From NCBI GenBank assembly GCA_049276455.1, contig JBASWL010000271.1, positions 1-64,000 of the forward strand: a stretch of DNA of 64,000 nucleotides. Direction: 5' to 3'. The stretch comes from Georgfuchsia sp049276455 (GTDB lineage Bacteria; Pseudomonadota; Gammaproteobacteria; Burkholderiales; Rhodocyclaceae). Positions 50,707-59,579 of the stretch are shown one piece after another. A model generated the notes under the pieces. That model was not told the origin of the DNA. It saw nothing but the letters and a program-made list of their open reading frames with translations, and searched no databases. Position numbers and translations under genes: made by a program. Within the stretch, counting starts at the first letter, position 1. The number at the start of each line of letters is the position of its first letter.

Positions 50707-52790
50707 GCTCCACTCCCTATCATCGTGGCTACGCGGATCTTTCTGCTATCAGGAATTTCGGCGTGTGAAAGAACCTTGAGTTGCGGCACCGTACGACGCA
50801 GGAAGCGCGACAGCTGCATCCGCAATTGCGCTGGCACCAGCATCACCGGCGGCAGGCCTATCTGTTCCTGATGTTCGGCGGCACTCGCTGTTTCGCGCAT
50901 CAGTGTATCGGCGAGACCAGGCTCTATACCAGCGCTGCCACTGCTGTCCGCCTGCATTGCCTGCAGCAGCAGACGCTCCAGTCCGGGATTGAGAGCCAGG
51001 ACCTGCATTTCGGAAGCTGAGGGAAATAACTGCTGGGTAATGGCACGGCCCAATGCAATTCGCACTGCCGAGGTAAGCAGTATCGGATCCTGCGTCTGCG
51101 TCGAATTGTCGGCCAGGGTTTCTATAATGCTGCGCATATCGCGGATGTGCACCGCCTCTTCCAGCAGATTGTGAAGCACTTTCTGTAGTGCAGAGAGCGA
51201 CAGCATCTTGGGTACTACTTCCTCCACCAGTTTGGGCGCTGATTTCGCCAGATGATCGAGCAGTTGTTGTACTTCATGGCGCCCCAACAACTCTGCGGCA
51301 TGGGTTTGTATCAAGTGGTTGAGATGCGTTGCCACCACGGTACTCGAGTCGGCGACGGTATAGCCAAGGCTTTGGGCCTGCTCCCGCAAAGCGGGTTCAA
51401 TCCACACTGCTGGCAAGCCAAAGGCTGGATCATGCGTGCTGATACCGGGAATGGTACCCATCACCCGTCCCGGATTTATGGCCAGCATCATGCCCGGCTG
51501 TGCTTCGCCAGAGCCGATCTCCACCCCTTTCAGCGTAATGCGATAGGCATTGGGCTTGAGTTCCAGGTTGTCACGAATATGCACCGGAGCGGGAAGAAAG
51601 CCGATTTCATGGGCGAATTTCTTGCGTATGCCCATGATCCGCTTGAGCAACTCACCATCCTGAAGTTTGTCCACCATCTGTATCAAGCGATAGCCGACTT
51701 CGAGACCGAGCACGTCGACCGGCGTGACATCGTCCCAGCTCGCTTCCTGCGACGACAGCGCGGTTGCCTCCGCCATCGGCAAAGCATCTGCTTTGGTTTC
51801 AACAGGTGTTTTCTTCAGCATATGTGCCCCACCCATCAGCAAGCCGGCAAGCAGTAGAAACGCGAAATGCGGCATACCGGGAATCAGCCCCATGCCACCG
51901 ACAATGCCACCGGTCAGCAACAGTACCTGTGGTTTGCTGAACAACTGGTTCACCACCTGTTCGCCGAGGTCTTCATCGGTCGATACCCGGCTCACCACCA
52001 TGCCGGCTGCGGTGGAGATGATCAGTGCCGGGATCTGCGCCACCAGCCCATCGCCGATGGCCAGCAGCGTGTAGTTGTGAGCCGCCGTGGCAAGGTCCAG
52101 ATCGTGTTGCAGCACGCCGACCACAAGGCCGCCGACGATGTTGATGAGCATGATGATGATGCCCGCCACCGCGTCGCCGCGCACGAACTTGCTGGCGCCA
52201 TCCATGGAGCCGAAAAAGTTGGCCTCCTGTGAAATCTGCGCACGGCGCTGGCGTGCCTCTTCCTCACCGATCTGTCCGGCGTTGAGATCGGCGTCGATGG
52301 CCATCTGCTTGCCCGGCATGGCATCCAGTGCAAAACGCGCACTGACTTCGGCGATGCGTCCGGCCCCCTTGGTGATTACCACGAAGTTGATCACCACCAG
52401 GATCACGAATACCACTATCCCCACGGCGTAATTGCCCCCGACCAGGAAATGGCCGAAGGCCTCGATCACCTTGCCGGCGGCGGCGGGACCGCTATGGCCC
52501 TCCATCAGTACCACACGGGTCGAGGCAACATTGAGTGACAGCCGCATCAGCGTGCTCATCAGCAACACGGTAGGGAATGACGCGAAATCCAGTGGCTTCA
52601 AGCTGTACAGGGATACCAGCAACACCATGATGGACAACGCGATGTTGAAGGTGAACAGCAGATCGAGCAGGAATGGTGGCAGCGGCAGGATCATCATCGC
52701 CATGATGAGGATGATCAGCACCGGACCGGCCATGCCTTTCAGGTTTGCCTGACTGGCCCAGGCGGGAAGCATTGTGGCGTTTGCGCTCAT
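50703..52790 (-). CDS. flhA: Flagellar export gate protein FlhA
   Basis: A 695-residue export protein. Eight membrane helices are expected in the first 320 residues. The FHIPEP signature region (VITKGAGRIAEVSARFALDAMPGKQMAIDADLNAGQI) and the large cytosolic domain that docks chaperones follow. It overlaps flhB and flhF by 4 bp each, so flhB, flhA, flhF and flhG form one operon. Confidence 0.97.
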   Translation of the reverse strand: MSANATMLPAWASQANLKGMAGPVLIILIMAMMILPLPPFLLDLLFTFNIALSIMVLLVSLYSLKPLDFASFPTVLLMSTLMRLSLNVASTRVVLMEGHSGPAAAGKVIEAFGHFLVGGNYAVGIVVFVILVVINFVVITKGAGRIAEVSARFALDAMPGKQMAIDADLNAGQIGEEEARQRRAQISQEANFFGSMDGASKFVRGDAVAGIIIMLINIVGGLVVGVLQHDLDLATAAHNYTLLAIGDGLVAQIPALIISTAAGMVVSRVSTDEDLGEQVVNQLFSKPQVLLLTGGIVGGMGLIPGMPHFAFLLLAGLLMGGAHMLKKTPVETKADALPMAEATALSSQEASWDDVTPVDVLGLEVGYRLIQMVDKLQDGELLKRIMGIRKKFAHEIGFLPAPVHIRDNLELKPNAYRITLKGVEIGSGEAQPGMMLAINPGRVMGTIPGISTHDPAFGLPAVWIEPALREQAQSLGYTVADSSTVVATHLNHLIQTHAAELLGRHEVQQLLDHLAKSAPKLVEEVVPKMLSLSALQKVLHNLLEEAVHIRDMRSIIETLADNSTQTQDPILLTSAVRIALGRAITQQLFPSASEMQVLALNPGLERLLLQAMQADSSGSAGIEPGLADTLMRETASAAEHQEQIGLPPVMLVPAQLRMQLSRFLRRTVPQLKVLSHAEIPDSRKIRVATMIGSGA

Positions 52791-53929
52791 GCCGGCGCAC
52801 CTTCGGGATCAAGGCCGGTCGGCACCGGCAGATCGCACGGCGGTTGTGGTGGGATGCCGACGCCGGGACGATGCCGGCGCAGTTGATAGATATAGGCGAG
52901 GACTTCCGCCACAGCGGCGTAGAGCGCTTCTGGAATCTGGTCGCCGAGCTCGGTATGCCGGTGCAGCGCGCGCGCCAGAGGCGGCGCCTCGACAATGGGA
53001 ATCCGATGCTCGGTGGCAATTTCGCGGATGCGCGCCGCCACCAGGGACGCGCCTTTCGCGACGACGCGCGGCGCTCCGGCCATGCTCTCCTGATAGCGCA
53101 GGGCCACAGCGAAGCGGGTGGGATTCACGATCACCACATCCGCATTGGGTACATCGGCCATCATGCGCTTGCGTGCGGCCTCGCGCTGTAAACTGCGAAT
53201 CCGTGCCTTGACATGAGGATCACCTTCGGTTTCCCTGGCCTCTTTGCGTACCTCCTCCTTGCTCATGCGCAGCTTGCGATGATGATCCCAGAGCTGAAAA
53301 GGCACATCCATCGCAACGATGGGGACCATGCCACAGGCGATAGCGATGAAGCTCATGACCATCAGGCTGCCGAGATGTCCCAACCCCGCCTCCAGCGGTT
53401 CGTTGCTCAGGCCCATCACGCCATCCCGGTTATGCCACATGACCCAGACTGCGATGCCACCCACGATCAGGGTCTTTGCAATGGCCTTGGCCAGCAACAC
53501 AAGGCCGTGCAGGGATAGCATCCGTGACAAGCCCCGTAAAGGGTTGATGCGCTCAAAATTCGGTTGCAATCCCTTGGTTGTAAACATCCAGCCATTGAGC
53601 AGCAGTGGCGATGCGAGAGCGGCGACAAACACCAGGAGCAGCAACGGCAGAAGCGCGGACAAGGCATTCCATCCAAGGATGGAAAGCCGCTCCATCATCA
53701 ACTGCGGATCGAATGCCATTTCGCGAGGTAGCACCAGCCCGGATTCAAGCATCCCTGACAGACGCGAAATTATGCCGCTTCCCATCAGCCAGGCTCCCAG
53801 ACCACCGGTCATCAGCACGGCAAACGTCGATAGCTCCTGGGAACGGGCGACCTGCCCCTCCTCGCGTGCCTGCTCCAGGCGCCGCTCAGATGCCGCTTCG
53901 GTTTTTTCGAGATCGCTTTCCTCGGCCAC
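52787..53929 (-). CDS. flhB: Flagellar export switch protein FlhB with NPTR cleavage-site variant
   Basis: A 380-residue protein starting at GTG 53929. The N-terminus (EESDLEKTEAASERRLEQAREEGQVARSQEL) and four membrane helices are typical. The autocleavage motif, normally NPTH, reads NPTR (VVIVNPTRFAVALRY). Asn and Pro, between which cleavage occurs, are kept, but the His is Arg. The cytoplasmic domain is otherwise intact (PRVVAKGASLVAARIREIA, RALHRHTELGDQIPEALYAAVAEVLAYIY). Compare the separate FlhB-C paralogue at 16465. Confidence 0.95.
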   Translation of the reverse strand: MAEESDLEKTEAASERRLEQAREEGQVARSQELSTFAVLMTGGLGAWLMGSGIISRLSGMLESGLVLPREMAFDPQLMMERLSILGWNALSALLPLLLLVFVAALASPLLLNGWMFTTKGLQPNFERINPLRGLSRMLSLHGLVLLAKAIAKTLIVGGIAVWVMWHNRDGVMGLSNEPLEAGLGHLGSLMVMSFIAIACGMVPIVAMDVPFQLWDHHRKLRMSKEEVRKEARETEGDPHVKARIRSLQREAARKRMMADVPNADVVIVNPTRFAVALRYQESMAGAPRVVAKGASLVAARIREIATEHRIPIVEAPPLARALHRHTELGDQIPEALYAAVAEVLAYIYQLRRHRPGVGIPPQPPCDLPVPTGLDPEGAPA

Positions 53930-54119
53930 TGCATTCCCCCATCACTGAGGAATGATTATTTGCCGTCAAGGGACTCCGCCGTACGTAAAACAACCGGCTG
54001 ATTGCGTCACAGTCTTTTGATTGGCGGTGCCTGCGGACTACAGTTGGCCGTAGTAGATTCGAGACATTGATTATCCCGGGATGCGATCCAATGGTCGGCA
54101 ATCGCTGCGGGACGGGCTT

Positions 54120-55880
54120 CTACGAGACGAGAAGTTGTTGGCCGAACTCTGCTGCAGCGATAGTCGATGAAAGCATGTCGCTGATTTTTTCTGCCGTCGC
54201 TGGTTTGCTGAACAGATAGCCCTGATACTCATCACATTCCAGATGCCGCAGGAAATTCAGTTGCGCCTCGGTCTCGACGCCTTCCGCAATCACCTTGAGA
54301 TGCAAACTACGCGCCAGGGAACTGATGGCCTTGACGATGGCAGCATCTTCGGTTTCCCGGGTGATCTCGCGCACGAAGGACTGGTCGATCTTGAGTGCAT
54401 GCACCGGAAAGAATTTCAGGTAGGCCAGACTGGAATAACCGGTACCGAAATCGTCAATAGCGATCTCTACTCCCATGTCACGCAATTGCCTCAGCGTCGC
54501 CAATGAACTCTCGGTGTGATGCATCAGCATGCTTTCCGTGATCTCCAGTCCGAACAGGCCAGGGTCAATACCTGCTTCCTCAATGGCGGCAGCCGTAGCC
54601 TGCAACAGATTCTTGTGCTTGAACTGTCGCACTGAAAGATTGACCGCGACCTTGATATTGCGGCCCTCATCGGCCCAGACCCGGCACTGTCGGCAGGCCT
54701 CGCGCATCACCCAGTCCCCGATCGGCAGGATCAGGCCGGTATCTTCCGCCATCGGGATGAAGGCAGCCGGCGACACCAATCCGAAATCGTTGTTGTGCCA
54801 GCGCAACAGCGCCTCGACCGCGACGATCCGTCCACTTCTAATATCAATGCGCGGCTGGTAGGCAAGAAACAGCTCGTTCCGCTTCAGTGCGTAATGCAAC
54901 TGGCTTTCCATGGTCAGCCGGGTCGATGAATGGAGGTGAGTTTCGCGGGAATAGAACTGGTAGCCGTTTCCGCCCTCCTGTTTGACCCTGCCTATGGCGA
55001 GACCAGCAGCCTTGATGAGTTCGTCATTGGATTTCATGTGGCCGGGGAAGGTAGTAATACCTATGCTGGCAGTTACGAACAACTCCTTGCCATGAAACAG
55101 TATCGGCTCGTCGAAGATTTCAAGTATCTTGTCTGCAACGGGTGATATTTCATCTATGGACGATAGTCCCTCCATGATTATGGTGAATTCGTCGCCAACG
55201 AACCGGGCGATGGTGTCGGATTCGCGCAGGGTGGCCCTGAGGAGATTGGCCACATTCCTCAACACGGTGTCGCCAGCTTCGTGCCCCAGCGCTTCGTTAA
55301 TTTCCTTGAACCGGTCGAGGTCAAGCAACATCAACGCCATGATGCGATTCTCGCGCTGGGCACGCACCATGGCGAGCATCAGGCGGTCGCGGAACAGCAT
55401 GCGATTGGGCAGGCCGGTCAGACCATCGTACTGGGCCAGGTGGTTCAGCTTTTCTTCCGCCGCCTTGCGTTCGGAAATGTCGGAAAAGCATACGATGTGA
55501 TTGGTGAGCTTCCCGCTGCCGTCATGCACTGCCTTGATGGTCACCCACTCGAGATGGGTGTCGCCATTTTTACTGCGACACCAGAGTTCCCCTTTCCACC
55601 TTCCGTTTTCACGAACGACCCGCCGCACGTCTCTGACAAAGGCCGCATTGTGCATGCCGGAATCCAACAATTCTATGGCATGCCCTGCAACATCTTCCTG
55701 TGTATAACCCATGACCGTGGTGAACGCTTCATTCACCACCTTGAACCTGAACATGGCGTCGGCGACCATAACGCCTCCCCACAGTTTATCCAGGGCCAAG
55801 ATTTTCAGCTGCTTGTGCTCTTCAAGGCCAAGACCCGTAGCGACATCCGCATTGATAATTTTGTGGAGCGAAGCCGGCAT
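54120..55880 (-). CDS. PAS-GGDEF-EAL protein, probable cyclic-di-GMP phosphodiesterase
   Basis: A 586-residue cytosolic protein from the ATG at 55880 (GAGGGAACG upstream). A PAS domain (about 25-150) is followed by a GGDEF domain whose signature is VGDEF, with the first Gly lost, so cyclase activity is doubtful and it may bind GTP as a regulator. The EAL domain keeps its motifs (VEALLRWH, NLSVRQF, EITESMLMHH, DDFGTGYSSL, KIDQSFV, QGYLFSKP) and should degrade cyclic-di-GMP. It lies 92 bp downstream of cheZ and probably shares the FliA-driven cheY transcript. Confidence 0.88.
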   Translation of the reverse strand: MPASLHKIINADVATGLGLEEHKQLKILALDKLWGGVMVADAMFRFKVVNEAFTTVMGYTQEDVAGHAIELLDSGMHNAAFVRDVRRVVRENGRWKGELWCRSKNGDTHLEWVTIKAVHDGSGKLTNHIVCFSDISERKAAEEKLNHLAQYDGLTGLPNRMLFRDRLMLAMVRAQRENRIMALMLLDLDRFKEINEALGHEAGDTVLRNVANLLRATLRESDTIARFVGDEFTIIMEGLSSIDEISPVADKILEIFDEPILFHGKELFVTASIGITTFPGHMKSNDELIKAAGLAIGRVKQEGGNGYQFYSRETHLHSSTRLTMESQLHYALKRNELFLAYQPRIDIRSGRIVAVEALLRWHNNDFGLVSPAAFIPMAEDTGLILPIGDWVMREACRQCRVWADEGRNIKVAVNLSVRQFKHKNLLQATAAAIEEAGIDPGLFGLEITESMLMHHTESSLATLRQLRDMGVEIAIDDFGTGYSSLAYLKFFPVHALKIDQSFVREITRETEDAAIVKAISSLARSLHLKVIAEGVETEAQLNFLRHLECDEYQGYLFSKPATAEKISDMLSSTIAAAEFGQQLLVS

Positions 55881-55972
55881 CGTTCCCTCATTGCCATCGC
55901 TGGTATATTGCCGCCTCGCCGCCTCTATAGGCCGTTTGCGTATTCTTTCCGAATTCCGGTATCCGGCCACGG

Positions 55973-56725
55973 CTAGAATCCCAAGCTCTCCAGCAAGTCG
56001 TCGACCTGATTCTGGTTCGTGACTACATCGCTGCGGCCTTCGGCGCTGACGACTGGTCCGTTCATCAAGCCGTTTGTCGCTTCCGTCCGTTTTTCCTGTG
56101 GCATGTTGTCAAGCAGAAGCTGCAATAATTGGCGTTCCACCGTCTGGATGATTTCAGTGGTCTTCTTGATCACCTGGCCGGTCAGGTCCTGGAAGTCCTG
56201 AGCCATCATGATTTCCATCAATTGCGCGTTGGTCGCAGCGGTTTGTCCCGGAACCACATCGAGAAAACTGCGCGTTTGTGCCACCAGTTCATCGAACTCG
56301 GCATTGCCCTGCCCACCAGCGAACAGCTGGTTCCATTGCGCTGACAAAGCTTCGGCACCACGAGCCAGCTGATCCTGAATAGGCTTCACCACGTCGGTAG
56401 CGTTCAGCGTGCGCTCCGCTGCCTGTTCGGTCATCGTAATCACGTACGACAGCCTGTCACTGGCATCGGGAATCTCGGCCGCGGTTTTTTCAATGAGTTT
56501 GTCGTAACCGAGGGCACGCAAATTTTCATGCAGTTGGCGCGTCAAATGGCCGACCTGGACCAATACATTTTCCGCTTCGCCTGTTATCCCGTCCCTGGCA
56601 ATATCGGAAACTCGCAATGGCTGGCTGACGCCATGAGTGTCCATGGTTCCGCACTTGGTCGCGATATTGTCGAAAAGTTCTTCCAGAGTGTCGACATTTT
56701 CAGAAACGCTAGCCGCCTGATCCAC
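55973..56725 (-). CDS. cheZ: CheY-P phosphatase CheZ
   Basis: A 250-residue helical phosphatase. The catalytic block QDFQDLTGQVIKKTTEII contains the Asp and Gln that act on CheY-P. The C-terminal CheY-binding tail is ...VDDLLESLGF. A GTG start follows GAGGTGACATA. It is directly downstream of cheY and the only phosphatase for it seen here. Confidence 0.95.
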   Translation of the reverse strand: MDQAASVSENVDTLEELFDNIATKCGTMDTHGVSQPLRVSDIARDGITGEAENVLVQVGHLTRQLHENLRALGYDKLIEKTAAEIPDASDRLSYVITMTEQAAERTLNATDVVKPIQDQLARGAEALSAQWNQLFAGGQGNAEFDELVAQTRSFLDVVPGQTAATNAQLMEIMMAQDFQDLTGQVIKKTTEIIQTVERQLLQLLLDNMPQEKRTEATNGLMNGPVVSAEGRSDVVTNQNQVDDLLESLGF

Positions 56726-56766
56726 TATGTCACCTCGTTTTGACGTTATGAACGGCCTGATCAGGA

Positions 56767-57165
56767 TCAGGTAGTTGCCGCTTCCAAATTCTTGAAAACC
56801 TTGGTCAGCTTCTCATCCAGGGTTCCAGCGGTAAAGGGTTTGACTACATAGCCACTGGCGCCGGCCTGGGCTGCAAGGATAATGTTTTCCTTCTTGGCCT
56901 CCGCAGTGACCATCAGCACCGGGATATGTTTCAGGGCATCATCGGCGCGGATTGACTGGAGCAGCGTCAAACCGTCCATATTGGGCATGTTCCAGTCGGA
57001 GATCACAAATCCGAAGCTTTGATTTTTCAGCTTCTGCAGGGCAATGACGCCATCCTCGGCTTCATCGACATTAACGTAGCCGAGTTCCTTGAGCAGGCTT
57101 CGAACAATACGCCGCATGGTTGAGAAATCATCCACGACAAGAAACTTGATATTTTTGTCAGACAT
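56767..57165 (-). CDS. cheY: Chemotaxis response regulator CheY
   Basis: A 132-residue single-domain receiver. It has FLVVDDFSTMRRIVRSLLKELGY, phospho-acceptor Asp in ISDWNMPNMDGL, Thr in VTAEAKKENI and Lys in GYVVKPF, typical of motor-binding CheY. The start MSDKN is chosen over an in-frame ATG four codons earlier. A FliA promoter lies upstream at 57205-57231. Confidence 0.96.
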   Translation of the reverse strand: MSDKNIKFLVVDDFSTMRRIVRSLLKELGYVNVDEAEDGVIALQKLKNQSFGFVISDWNMPNMDGLTLLQSIRADDALKHIPVLMVTAEAKKENIILAAQAGASGYVVKPFTAGTLDEKLTKVFKNLEAATT

Positions 57166-57204
57166 CGTGAACTCCAAGGTTGCTGCGTCGTATAGGCAAT
57201 AGAT

Positions 57205-57231
57205 ATAACGGCACTTGCCGGGAAAAGTTTA
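57205..57231 (-). promoter_or_regulatory. Sigma-28 (FliA) promoter of cheY-cheZ operon
   Basis: On the minus strand TAAACTTT begins at 57231 and GCCGTTAT ends at 57205, with the TAAA-N15 spacing of the fliC and flgM promoters. Predicted start about 35 nt upstream of the cheY ATG. One mismatch in the -10. Confidence 0.85.
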
Positions 57232-57258
57232 GTCCTATGGAAAATTTTTGGCGAAATC

Positions 57259-58770
57259 TCATCTTTTGAATGATGCTCGCCCAGCATGGTCAGCGTTCGT
57301 CCGTTTCTCCGCAGCCATTACAACATTCCTGAACTGTGTGAATATTTCTTCATCCCCGCATGCATGGGGTGATAAGCAGTCCGCGTAAATCAGGCTCCGG
57401 CACTGCCCGGAGTCGTTGAGCAGAGGCAGCGCCATATATTGTTCTGCCGGGTTTCGGCCACAGGCTTCCACCGGCAGTAGTTGGGCCAGCATCGCGCGCA
57501 ACTGTGTAATTTCCGTCGCATTACGCATCTGCCTTAACAGCCCATCCAATCCTGGGTTATCCGGCGCCGAAAAATGAAGTTCCCGCAGGCTTCCTGCAAT
57601 CCTCCCGCCCACGATATATCTTGGAACAAGCAGAGTGCCACCATCATCCACATCGAGAAACAGCACCCGTTCAAAGCCCAGTGCGGTGTGAATTCCGTTC
57701 ATGGCACAGGCGATCGTATCGATTGCGCCTATATTCCGCACTTTGGTGTACGCATGGTTGCACGTCGCCGCAAGCCCTGCGGCCACGGGGCTGGACAAAT
57801 AATGCAAGGTTTGCTGCAATAGTTCAGGGTCGAAGCCGTACTGGGCACCTGACAGGCGATTGGAGTAATGGCGAAAAAACAAGGGGGCCGGCGGCAGCCA
57901 CGTGGCAACATCACTCGCAGCCTGGCATTGCTGGTCTGTGATTGCGGCCAGCTCTACCCAATAAATGTTTCTTTTCACTTCATGGCCGGGCAGCCCTAAC
58001 AAATTTTCGATTTCGGCGAGATCGTCAGGAAGCTCCTCATCCCACCAGCCGTGCGCGGAATGGCGTGCAAACGCAACAGCCAGCAAAGCATTCCGTACAC
58101 GTGGCCGGTGCACCTGATGCTCGTCCATCAGTGACTGCAACAAACCCGGCAGCTGCCATTCCCGGCACAGTGCCAATTGCAATTCAGACAATTTCACACC
58201 CAGTACCTCCTGTTGCACTGCTGCGCTGCGTAGCATGGGAACGGATTTCGTTCTGTCCGCGATTTCAATCGCCAACCTGGGTTCAAAAAACCAGATCAGC
58301 AACTCTGCCATGTCATGCAGCAAGGCGGCAATCGCGATTTCATCGGATTCAATGTCGGAACGCAGCGCAGCCCAGTTTCTCGCCTGCAACGCCGCATGTT
58401 GCGCCCTCGTCGTCACCCCCATGAATCCGCGCAACACCACAGGATTTTCGTCAAGCAGATCCTCGACTATGGGTAGATTCTGAAACTTGCGAAAAAAAGG
58501 CGACACCCCCATCATCATGATTCCATGTTCAATGGTGGTGATTTCAGCGATCTTGCGATTCGGACTCAGCGACTGCAAGGTGCGCAAAACGGACAGTGTC
58601 AGCATTGGGTCGCGCAAAATGACGTTGGAAATATCCCGCGCCACAATCTCATCCTCACGACGCATAAGTTCAAGCAAGGCTTCAACCGAACGGCGGAGCA
58701 CGGGAATCCGCGCCTCGCCAAGTCTCACAACCCAGCCATCCAGGTGAATCGGTGTGCTGATATTCAACAT
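57259..58770 (-). CDS. HDOD-domain signalling protein
   Basis: A 503-residue protein from the ATG at 58770, which overlaps the methyltransferase stop by 7 bp. The HDOD domain (about 20-240) has LLELMRREDEIVARDISNVILRDPMLTLSVLRTL and IAALLHDMAELLIWFFEP. The C-terminal half (about 320-490) resembles a GAF-like domain (CAMNGIHTALGFERVLFLDVDDGGTLLVPRYIVGG). HDOD proteins regulate signalling without known catalysis. Placement after motAB suggests a link to motility, possibly to cyclic-di-GMP or chemotaxis. The longer frame upstream overlaps the methyltransferase and is unlikely. Confidence 0.8.
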   Translation of the reverse strand: MLNISTPIHLDGWVVRLGEARIPVLRRSVEALLELMRREDEIVARDISNVILRDPMLTLSVLRTLQSLSPNRKIAEITTIEHGIMMMGVSPFFRKFQNLPIVEDLLDENPVVLRGFMGVTTRAQHAALQARNWAALRSDIESDEIAIAALLHDMAELLIWFFEPRLAIEIADRTKSVPMLRSAAVQQEVLGVKLSELQLALCREWQLPGLLQSLMDEHQVHRPRVRNALLAVAFARHSAHGWWDEELPDDLAEIENLLGLPGHEVKRNIYWVELAAITDQQCQAASDVATWLPPAPLFFRHYSNRLSGAQYGFDPELLQQTLHYLSSPVAAGLAATCNHAYTKVRNIGAIDTIACAMNGIHTALGFERVLFLDVDDGGTLLVPRYIVGGRIAGSLRELHFSAPDNPGLDGLLRQMRNATEITQLRAMLAQLLPVEACGRNPAEQYMALPLLNDSGQCRSLIYADCLSPHACGDEEIFTQFRNVVMAAEKRTNADHAGRASFKR

Positions 58771-59579
58771 TGACTTACACGCCACAAGTAAACATTCGTT
58801 CCGGAACTGAGGCTGATAGTCTGCGTCGGTGTTACGCCTGGTATCGGGAAGCTGTTGCTGATCAACAGGCTGCCGGGACGCATCTCGCGCCTGACCTTGG
58901 TCCACAGGCCAGGCATGACGGCTGGTGAGAGATAGACATACACGACGTCATAAACGCCCAGATCCACTCTCCACAAATCGCCCCAACTCACTTCGTAGCC
59001 GGCCAGCCGTCCCCGTATCCAACTCATTGCGAACGGCAGGATCGCGCCCTCGATCCCGTGATATTCGCCGTCTTTACGCCGTTGCGCCAAGGCGCTGAGC
59101 ACGCCACCGAAACCACAGCCGAGATCGATGCAGCGGAATCCGGATTGCGCTGGCAGCAGATTTGTCAGTGATTCAACCACTGCTCTTCTGGATAGATGTG
59201 TCGGCACCTGGGTTCGGTATGTCGCCCCATGCACCAGGAACAGGAGGATAAATCCGGCCAGGAATAGCCATGGAGGCCAGCTCATGAATAACGTCATCAC
59301 CAGCCCAGGCAGGAACACCATATGGATCGCCAGCCACCAACGCGCCATGGAAAAATGGTAAGCCAGCATGGTTGCCAATGCGGCCTGAATTATTGCCCAG
59401 ACGACCAGCGGCAATGCCGGTAAAAGCAGAATGGACCAGACGAGTGACAGGCCAATGATGCTGGCGCCAGCCAGCAATTGAACGAAGAGCGCCCTGATGG
59501 CAGGCTGCGGCGGCAGATCCAACCCTCTGCCGCTCAATCCACCATCCAGTCTGTCAGTGTTGATCGTCGCTGATGTCAT
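58764..59579 (-). CDS. Membrane-anchored class I SAM-dependent methyltransferase
   Basis: A 271-residue protein with three or four hydrophobic helices in residues 28-115 (SIIGLSLVWSILLLPALPLVV, LVMTLFMSWPPWLFLAGFILLFLV). A Rossmann methyltransferase domain follows, with motif I CIDLGCGFGGVLSALA near 150 and DVVYVYLSPAVM later. The substrate is unknown. It overlaps the motB end by 26 bp and is coupled to the HDOD gene, so the four form one operon with motA. It is not CheR, which lacks such helices. Confidence 0.8.
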   Translation of the reverse strand: MTSATINTDRLDGGLSGRGLDLPPQPAIRALFVQLLAGASIIGLSLVWSILLLPALPLVVWAIIQAALATMLAYHFSMARWWLAIHMVFLPGLVMTLFMSWPPWLFLAGFILLFLVHGATYRTQVPTHLSRRAVVESLTNLLPAQSGFRCIDLGCGFGGVLSALAQRRKDGEYHGIEGAILPFAMSWIRGRLAGYEVSWGDLWRVDLGVYDVVYVYLSPAVMPGLWTKVRREMRPGSLLISNSFPIPGVTPTQTISLSSGTNVYLWRVSQC

